Position numbers and translations under genes: made by a program. From NCBI GenBank assembly GCA_946478935.1, contig CAMLEL010000035.1:1-11450 (forward strand): 11,450 nucleotides of DNA, read 5' to 3'. Below, one piece after another: positions 1 to 5,267 of this stretch. Below the pieces are notes generated by a model. It saw only the letters and a list, made by a program, of their open reading frames with translations. It made no database searches and was not told the origin of the DNA. Origin of the DNA: an uncultured Armatimonadota bacterium (GTDB taxonomy: Bacteria; Armatimonadota; Fimbriimonadia; Fimbriimonadales; Fimbriimonadaceae). Position 1 is the stretch's first letter; the number at the start of each line of letters is the position of its first letter.

Positions 1-34
1 CCTCCACCAAATTCCGTTCATTCGGGAACAGGCT

Positions 35-784
35 TCAGCTTCCGCTTTTGCCCAAGTCTTCCGAATCCCACATTTTGATGAATGCCTCCAGCTCGTCGTC
101 CTTCATTTGGGCGTCTGCTCCCACATCGAGTCGAACGTACAGGAGTCGCGGTGGCTCAGGCTCATCATCTGCCGGCGCGAAGAAGAACTCCGCCATTGCG
201 CATTGAATCGTCGCCGATTCGCCCTGTTCGAGTAGGAATTCGTCCTGACCGAAGACGACGCGCACGGATCCAGACAGCACGAAGATAAAAACCTCGCCGG
301 CAAGATATCGACTCCGTGCGCCCTCGCCATAGAGTTCCAGAACTCCGGCAACAAGTTTTCCTTTGGGCAGCCGGCAGTTCAGCATTCGGACGAAGTGGCT
401 GACAAACCCGAGACCCCCCACGCGCCGTCTTTCCTCGGCGGCTTGTATCCTCTGACTTTCTTCTTCGGGATGGCGCTGCGGGCGTTTGCCCCAGTGGACT
501 ACCCACCAGTCATCCGATCGTTTATGAACCGCGTAACCCTTTCCCATCGTGTGGGGTTTGAGCAACATCCGGTCATAAGAGGATTGAAGCGCACGGCAAA
601 CTTTGCTTCTCGAGCGGATGGTGCTGGGCATCCCGCGCTCGATGCGAAAGACGGTGTCGACCGCCATTTCGGCCAGGTGGGCCAGTCTCTCGATGGACCA
701 GCCGCGGAGTGTCCGTTCGGTGCGCACGTTTTCCCCAAACGTGACTCTGGTCTCCTCATCCAAATCGGGCGTTGTACGTGGCAT
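35..784 (-). CDS. XRE-family HTH regulator with C-terminal cupin domain
   Basis: Probable DNA-binding transcription regulator of 249 residues. Residues about 16-75 form a helix-turn-helix of the XRE/Cro-C1 type: the stretch around GWSIERLAHLAEMAVDTVFR is followed by IERG and an LxxAL-like helix, as in other members. A linker rich in Trp, Arg and Glu (about 85-125) leads to a small beta-rich cupin (about 135-220), recognised by GEVFIFVLSGSVRVVFG and by LLEQGESATI. XRE-cupin proteins usually sense a small molecule and repress nearby genes. Here the usual cupin His ligands are absent: the HxH position reads RSR and no His occurs near AEFFFAP. Ligand binding may therefore be metal-free. The ATG at 784 has no clear Shine-Dalgarno sequence, so the mRNA may be leaderless or coupled to a tiny upstream ORF. 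The gene is divergent from the pseudopilin and may repress itself through the palindrome at 804-838. The fold call is firm; the target genes are inferred. Confidence 0.85.
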   Translation of the reverse strand: MPRTTPDLDEETRVTFGENVRTERTLRGWSIERLAHLAEMAVDTVFRIERGMPSTIRSRSKVCRALQSSYDRMLLKPHTMGKGYAVHKRSDDWWVVHWGKRPQRHPEEESQRIQAAEERRRVGGLGFVSHFVRMLNCRLPKGKLVAGVLELYGEGARSRYLAGEVFIFVLSGSVRVVFGQDEFLLEQGESATIQCAMAEFFFAPADDEPEPPRLLYVRLDVGADAQMKDDELEAFIKMWDSEDLGKSGS

Positions 785-803
785 CAGGCAAATTTTTCCA
801 TGT

Positions 804-838
804 AAATCAGAATGATGACCCCCATTTCATTCTGATTT
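804..838. promoter_or_regulatory. Perfect 12-bp inverted repeat, candidate operator
   Basis: AAATCAGAATGA at 804-815 is repeated exactly in inverted orientation as TCATTCTGATTT at 827-838, with an 11-nt spacer. The arms are 23 bp apart, about two helical turns, which suits a dimeric HTH protein binding one DNA face. The repeat lies 20-54 bp upstream of the regulator's start codon. It overlaps a possible minus-strand -10 box (TAAAAT, complement of 835-840) and ends just before a possible plus-strand -35 box (841-846). No plus-strand gene ends here and neither side has a T-run, so a terminator is unlikely. The repeat is plain in the sequence; the operator role is inferred. Confidence 0.6.
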
Positions 839-840
839 TA

Positions 841-869
841 TTAACATTGCGGACGGTTATGGATAGGAT
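841..869 (+). promoter_or_regulatory. Candidate sigma70-type promoter for the pseudopilin unit
   Basis: TTAACA (841-846) matches the -35 consensus at 5 of 6 bases. It is followed after 17 nt by TAGGAT (864-869), which matches the -10 consensus at 4 of 6. Transcription would start near 876, about 68 nt before the pseudopilin ATG at 944. The -35 box directly abuts the palindrome at 804-838, so a protein bound there could affect polymerase. This is a consensus match only. Confidence 0.35.
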
Positions 870-943
870 CGAGCGAAATGACTCTTAGAATTGTTTAATC
901 GCCGAAGTTGGCTGAAATTCATCGATCTTCATCGAGAATCCCC

Positions 944-1753
944 ATGTTTAATCGCACCTCATCAAGCGTTCGCGCATTCACTCTCATCGAACTTCTCGTC
1001 GTCATCGCGATCATCGCGATCTTGGCGGCGATCCTCTTCCCAGTTTTTGCCCAGGCGAAAGCGGCGGCCAAGAAAACCGCTTGTCTGAGCGGGCAGAAAC
1101 AGATTGGCACGGCTGTGGTGATGTATGCCACCGACTATGACGACATGATGGTCGTCGGTCTGCAGCAGCAGGGCTCGTCTTTCTCCTTCACCTATTTCGA
1201 AGGCATGCTGCATCCGTACATCAAAAATGCGGAGATCTGGCAGTGTGCTGCTGAGTCACATACCACGTCCAATCGCCGTTCAATCGGCATGACGAACAAG
1301 TCGGCGGTGGACATTGGAATGTTTTGGCCAAACAACCAGGCTTACTCAATGACCTCCATCGAGTATCCCTCCGAGTTCATCGTTATGAGTGAGGTCCAGC
1401 CCTCACGACTGGATCTGGGCGTCACGGGACTGCGCACGGTTTCGACCGGTTCAGTGTTCCAGGCATGCCGAAACGCCGTCATCAATATTGCGGGTGGCAC
1501 CCAGAACAACCTCACAAAGCCCTATTCACGCCATTTCGGCTCGGGCAACTACGCGATGTCGGACAGCAGCGCCAAGAATCGTCGGCCGGTTGCAACGTTG
1601 CTTCCTTATAACCTGTGGCACCCGCTGCGACCCAGCGGAACCGACCAAATGACAACACCCCAAAACCAAAACGGAACGGCCGGCACGCCGAGTCCGCCGC
1701 CGTTCAGCGCAACCACAAACTGCAACGTATTCACCTATTGGGGAGGCAGATAA
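944..1753 (+). CDS. Type IV pilin-like/pseudopilin protein (prepilin N-terminal methylation domain)
   Basis: Predicted 269-residue prepilin-like protein, exported and anchored by its N-terminal helix. The leader of 11 residues ([11 protein letters not shown]) precedes the cleavage site A11|F12. The mature end FTLIELLVV has the conserved Glu at +5, the residue required for N-methylation and assembly, followed by a hydrophobic helix to about residue 36. YATDYDD (61-67) and a C-terminal H-x9-D motif (His197, Asp207) are usual in the large prepilin/H-x9-DG families of Armatimonadota and Planctomycetes, but here the Gly after Asp is Ser. I chose ATG 944 rather than the upstream TTG at 908 because it gives the normal short leader, although the Shine-Dalgarno is weak. 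Only 7 nt separate its stop from the TlpA-like gene, suggesting co-transcription. Family membership is clear; whether it forms a fibre or serves a secretion machine is unknown. Confidence 0.85.
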   Translation: MFNRTSSSVRAFTLIELLVVIAIIAILAAILFPVFAQAKAAAKKTACLSGQKQIGTAVVMYATDYDDMMVVGLQQQGSSFSFTYFEGMLHPYIKNAEIWQCAAESHTTSNRRSIGMTNKSAVDIGMFWPNNQAYSMTSIEYPSEFIVMSEVQPSRLDLGVTGLRTVSTGSVFQACRNAVINIAGGTQNNLTKPYSRHFGSGNYAMSDSSAKNRRPVATLLPYNLWHPLRPSGTDQMTTPQNQNGTAGTPSPPPFSATTNCNVFTYWGGR

Positions 1754-1760
1754 CCAGATA

Positions 1761-2993
1761 ATGATTACCTTTGTTTTAATGTCGATCCTGGCTCAAGAGC
1801 CCAAGCCCGTTACTTTCAAGTTGGAGCGCGATCCTGTTGCTCTCACCTTTGAAAAGAACAAGATGATGTACATGCCAGGCTCGGTCCAACTGGCGGCACA
1901 GCGGCCCGCTGGCATTACCAAGGAGCCTGCTTACGAAGGCAAACCTTCGTATGGTCAGATCGTCCTTGGAAATGCCGCGCGGAACGCATTTGTGATCGTC
2001 TTGGACGAGAAGGGTGATGCGGGCAAGCTTTACGTCGATCTCAACCAGAACGGCAATCTCACGGATGACGCTCCGGCCGCCTGGAACCGAATCGAACCCG
2101 CCAAGCAGGGTCAAATGCCGAGCTATCGAGGGACCGTAGTGTTCCCGGTGGGCTACAAATCTGACACCAAAGAGTGGCGATCCCCCTATGGCATCAACTT
2201 CTACTGGTCACCGGGCCGGAGTCAAATAGGGTTCTTTAGATCAGCTTGGCTGACGGGTGTGGCGAACATCAACGGCGAACGCGTCGATGTTCGATTGTTC
2301 GAAAATGGCAACACCGGTGTCTTCAGTGATCGGTTCGATACGGCCAAGGATCCCTATTCTGTCAAGCCAGTCACCTTGGTGCTGAACGAGCAGAACAGAG
2401 ATGCCCGAGGAACGTTCGATTGGAACGGCGTCAACTATCTGGCGACGATTGCTCCGGACGGTTCCAGCATCACCCTTACGCCGACATTCAAGACGGTGAA
2501 GGCTCCTCCCGCCAAACCGGTGGCAGACCGAAAGCTCCTGGCACCCGGCACTCCCGCGCCAGACTTCACGGTTGAGGCACAGGACGGCAAACCCGTTCAG
2601 CTTTCAAACTTTAAGGGCAAAATCGTGGTGTTGAAGTTCTGGGCCACTTGGTGCGGTCCCTGCATTGTTTCGATGCCTCACTTTGAGAAGTTGTACCGGC
2701 AGGTTCAACCTCAGGGCGTCGAACTACTGGCAGTATGCGTGAGTGACGAAAAGCCGGCGTACACCGCTTGGATTGCCAAGAACAAGGAGAACTACTCCTA
2801 TCCATTCTTCTTTGATCCGGCGGGCAAGACTCCGAACATGTCCATCAGCGGACGCCTGTACAACGTGACCGGTATTCCCACGGTTTACATCATCGATAAG
2901 GAAGGCAGAGTCGCCGAGTCGATTGTGGGCTATCAAGAGGGCGACCTTCGAGTCGATCAGGCGCTCGAGAAACTAGGCGTTAAGACCAAGTGA
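1761..2993 (+). CDS. Secreted TlpA-like thioredoxin-fold protein with novel N-terminal region
   Basis: A 410-residue protein ending in a thioredoxin domain of the TlpA/ResA/AhpC-TSA type (about 258-406). The domain opens with APGTPAPDFTVEAQDGKPV and FKGKIVVLKFWATW, carries the redox motif WCGPC (Trp297, Cys298, Cys301) and has the cis-proline GIPTVYIID (Pro373). Such proteins reduce or isomerise disulfides outside the cytoplasm. A very short hydrophobic start (MITFVLMSILAQ) looks like a signal peptide with likely cleavage after Ala11. Residues about 15-250 are a beta-rich region I cannot name. It holds VDLNQNGNLTDD (92-103), which resembles a Ca-binding EF-hand/dockerin loop. A GGGAGG sequence at 1741-1746 lies 14 nt before the ATG, rather far for a ribosome site. 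Close spacing after the pseudopilin suggests one operon and a possible role in folding of exported proteins with cysteines, which is inference. Confidence 0.85.
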   Translation: MITFVLMSILAQEPKPVTFKLERDPVALTFEKNKMMYMPGSVQLAAQRPAGITKEPAYEGKPSYGQIVLGNAARNAFVIVLDEKGDAGKLYVDLNQNGNLTDDAPAAWNRIEPAKQGQMPSYRGTVVFPVGYKSDTKEWRSPYGINFYWSPGRSQIGFFRSAWLTGVANINGERVDVRLFENGNTGVFSDRFDTAKDPYSVKPVTLVLNEQNRDARGTFDWNGVNYLATIAPDGSSITLTPTFKTVKAPPAKPVADRKLLAPGTPAPDFTVEAQDGKPVQLSNFKGKIVVLKFWATWCGPCIVSMPHFEKLYRQVQPQGVELLAVCVSDEKPAYTAWIAKNKENYSYPFFFDPAGKTPNMSISGRLYNVTGIPTVYIIDKEGRVAESIVGYQEGDLRVDQALEKLGVKTK

Positions 2994-2998
2994 AGCAG

Positions 2999-3026
2999 AT
3001 GCGGCCCGCGATATGCGGGCTCGCAT
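2999..3026 (+). terminator. Strong GC-rich stem-loop between the TlpA-like gene and cca
   Basis: ATGCG-GCCCGC (2999-3009) pairs with GCGGGC (3015-3020) and CGCAT (3022-3026). This gives 11 bp with one bulged T (3021) and the loop GATAT. It begins 6 nt after the TlpA-like stop and ends 13 nt before the GTG start at 3040. No T-run follows (TCTAGAATAGG), so it is not a classical intrinsic terminator. It could be a weak terminator, an mRNA 3' end protector, or a structure limiting translation of the next gene. Confidence 0.4.
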
Positions 3027-3039
3027 TCTAGAATAGGTC

Positions 3040-4401
3040 GTGCATCCGGCCATCGAGAGCATCCGCTCGGCAATTCAGGGCACTCCGTTCGAGGGTGACC
3101 TTTACTTGGTGGGCGGGGCTGTCCGGGATGAGCTTCTTGGCAAGCCTCTTGGCAACGACTTTGATCTGGTAACCCGCCAAAGCGCTCCTGAACTGGCAGA
3201 GTGGCTCTGGTCGGTGGGTGCAAGTCAGATCCGGCCGACTGTCTACCCGCGTTTTGGCACTGCCATGATTCGGGTGGATGGAGCCGATGTGGAGTTGATC
3301 ACCGCCCGTCGGGAAAGCTACTCGGCCGAGAGTCGCAAGCCAAGCGTCGAGTCTGCCACCTACCTGGAGGATGCTCAGCGCCGTGACTTCACCGTCAACA
3401 CGCTACTCAAAGACATCGCTTCTGGGCAAGTTTTGGACCCCCTTGGCATGGGGTTATCTGACTTGGCGCAAAGATGGCTTCGGACGCCTTTGGACCCGGC
3501 CCAGACCTTTTACGATGATCCTCTTCGCATGCTGCGGGCGGTGCGCTTTCGCTGGCAGTTGGATTTCCAACCTGTTCCTGGTCTCTATCAGGCGATACGG
3601 ACAACCCGAGAGCGACTCCGAATCATTAGCTTCGAACGAATACGTGACGAGTTGATGAAGATGCTTGTCTGCAAGACCGCATCGCGAGCCCTGGCCGACC
3701 TGCAATCCCTCGGTCTCTTTGAAGTCATTGCACCGGAATTCGATCGAATGGTGGGTGTAGAACAGGGCAATTTCCACCACTTGGATGTCTGGGACCATAC
3801 GCTGCTGGTCATCGATAATCTGTGGTCAGCGGCGGCTGCGGAACCTTCTTTGGAATTGGTGCTGGGAGCTTTGTTACACGACGTCGGGAAGCCTGATACT
3901 CGGACGAAAGACAACGAGGGCCGAACTCGCTTTTTCGGTCATGAAGAGGTTGGAGAGAAGTTGGCGCGTTCGATTTTGAGCCGATGGAAGTTTTCTGAGC
4001 GGGACATCGAGCGAGTGGCTCGCCTAGTGCGGCATCATATGCGGCTCGGCAGTTCACCGACTTTCACCAAGTCTGCTGCCCGCCGGGTCTTGCGCGACTT
4101 GGATGATCAGGTGGACGACCTGCTTGAGCTCGTAGACGCCGACACGCGTGGCTTGAAGCCGGGTGTCAAGCAATTGGATTTGGCACCGATTCGCGCACAG
4201 TTGGCGGTCGTTTCAGAAGAGACGCCGAGGGAGTCGTTGCAAAGCCCGTTAAGTGGAGAAGAAATCATGACCGCCTTGGCCCTTGCGCCCGGTCCGGAGG
4301 TCGGACGGTTGAAGGCGCTGCTTACGGAAAAAGTATTAGAAGGCGACCTTGCCCCGGGCGACAAGGAAGCAGCTCTCCAGTTACTGAAAGCTTCCTCCTA
4401 A
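3040..4401 (+). CDS. cca: CCA tRNA nucleotidyltransferase / poly(A) polymerase family with HD domain
   Basis: Cytoplasmic enzyme of 453 residues that adds CCA, or part of it, to tRNA 3' ends using CTP and ATP. The class II nucleotidyltransferase head shows LVGGAVRDELLG (23-34), the metal-binding DFD (Asp40, Asp42), RRDFTVN (114-120) for template-like nucleotide choice, and DDPLRMLRAVRF (159-170). The neck follows with FERIRDELMKML (198-209). An HD phosphohydrolase-type domain has WDH (His253), LLHDVGK (His280, Asp281), GHEEVG (His301) and RHH (332-333). The C-terminal LSGEEIM...PGPEVGRL (405-424) is the usual tail motif. The start is GTG, chosen because the catalytic head begins soon after it; only AGG at 3035-3037 hints at a ribosome site. 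Some lineages split CCA- and A-adding duties between paralogs, so a strict A-adding role cannot be excluded. Its stop overlaps that of the opposing DUF1460 gene. Confidence 0.9.
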   Translation: MHPAIESIRSAIQGTPFEGDLYLVGGAVRDELLGKPLGNDFDLVTRQSAPELAEWLWSVGASQIRPTVYPRFGTAMIRVDGADVELITARRESYSAESRKPSVESATYLEDAQRRDFTVNTLLKDIASGQVLDPLGMGLSDLAQRWLRTPLDPAQTFYDDPLRMLRAVRFRWQLDFQPVPGLYQAIRTTRERLRIISFERIRDELMKMLVCKTASRALADLQSLGLFEVIAPEFDRMVGVEQGNFHHLDVWDHTLLVIDNLWSAAAAEPSLELVLGALLHDVGKPDTRTKDNEGRTRFFGHEEVGEKLARSILSRWKFSERDIERVARLVRHHMRLGSSPTFTKSAARRVLRDLDDQVDDLLELVDADTRGLKPGVKQLDLAPIRAQLAVVSEETPRESLQSPLSGEEIMTALALAPGPEVGRLKALLTEKVLEGDLAPGDKEAALQLLKASS

Positions 4402-5267
4402 GGCGCAAGCTCAAGGGGCCGGGCCACGACGATACCGCTGTTGATCTTGGATTTCGCGAGGTAGTCAGAAAGACGCCCGTCGAGAATCACTTCCTTCTTG
4501 ACAGATGAAGCATGCATGAAGCGAAGCACGCCCGCTTCATCTCGGTAGCAGATGCCAGTGTGGGAGACGTCCAAACCATCGATCGTCGTGGTCAGCCCCA
4601 GGATGTCGCCGGTCTTGAGAAGCGATTCGATGTCCGGTACTTTGTCCTTTGGAACATAGAAAGTCTTGCGGGAATTGATCGCCTGTTCGGTCTTCAGGAT
4701 CTGGGGAATGAGATCAGCGTTTGACTTGAGCTGTCGATACCGCTCCGGGTTCTTCGACATGAATGAGACCTGATGGAGGAACGGAATGGCTCCCGGCAGA
4801 TCTTCCGAGATGATGTTCATCGTGCCCTTCATCTCGTTATCGAAGAAGTAGTCGGTGGAATAGTGCAATCGGCTGACATAGCCATCCATTTTCCCGCCGC
4901 GATATCGAAGTCGAACGATCTGGTTCTGAAATTCGGACTCGTTAAGGCGTCCCGATTTGATCGTGCGGGCGAGCGCCAAAGAAGCCTCGTAGAACGTTGC
5001 GCAGTCCAACCCCTTGAGGTTGATCACGCAAACCTCTCGATCATCGAAGATCTCGAATGTGAATCCAACGTACGGAGTGCCAACGAACGTCTTGGCGACT
5101 TGCCCGACGAGTTCTCCCATCGGCAACTTTTGCCATTCCTCAGCTTTGGATTTCGCCATCACATCAGCGAAAACGTCCCGCCCCGTAAAGAAGTCTTCCT
5201 TTTGGGCGAAAGTCGCGACCGGAAGGCAAGTGGCGATAGCTGCGGCGATGAGGGCTTTGAAGTTCAT
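4398..5267 (-). CDS. Secreted DUF1460 family cysteine hydrolase (NlpC/P60-like fold)
   Basis: A 289-residue exported protein of the DUF1460 family, described as amidase-like or NlpC/P60-like and linked to cleavage of peptidoglycan or its peptides. The signal peptide (MNFKALIAAAIATCLPVATFA) probably ends after Ala21. The expected active-site pattern is present: Cys89 in LDCATFYE, His236 in GLDVSHTGI, and His252 in MHASS. The family marks LRYRGG, RLHYSTDY and KTGDILGL are also visible. The start ATG overlaps the TGA of the upstream glycosidase as ATGA, so translation is likely coupled and both enzymes would be made together. Its TAG shares 4 bp with the TAA of cca, leaving no room for a terminator between them. 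The family call is good; the true substrate in this organism is not known. Confidence 0.85.
   Translation of the reverse strand: MNFKALIAAAIATCLPVATFAQKEDFFTGRDVFADVMAKSKAEEWQKLPMGELVGQVAKTFVGTPYVGFTFEIFDDREVCVINLKGLDCATFYEASLALARTIKSGRLNESEFQNQIVRLRYRGGKMDGYVSRLHYSTDYFFDNEMKGTMNIISEDLPGAIPFLHQVSFMSKNPERYRQLKSNADLIPQILKTEQAINSRKTFYVPKDKVPDIESLLKTGDILGLTTTIDGLDVSHTGICYRDEAGVLRFMHASSVKKEVILDGRLSDYLAKSKINSGIVVARPLELAP

Noticed and set aside
395..805. 136-codon plus-strand open frame
   Set aside because: It lies antisense to the HTH-cupin gene, has no recognisable domain, and is a typical shadow of GC-biased codons.
908..943. TTG start 12 codons upstream of the pseudopilin ATG
   Set aside because: It would make a 23-residue leader, longer than usual, while ATG 944 gives a standard 11-residue prepilin leader.
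1005..1022. Tandem ATCGCGATC repeat
   Set aside because: It encodes the Ile/Ala-rich helix of the pseudopilin and is explained by the protein sequence.
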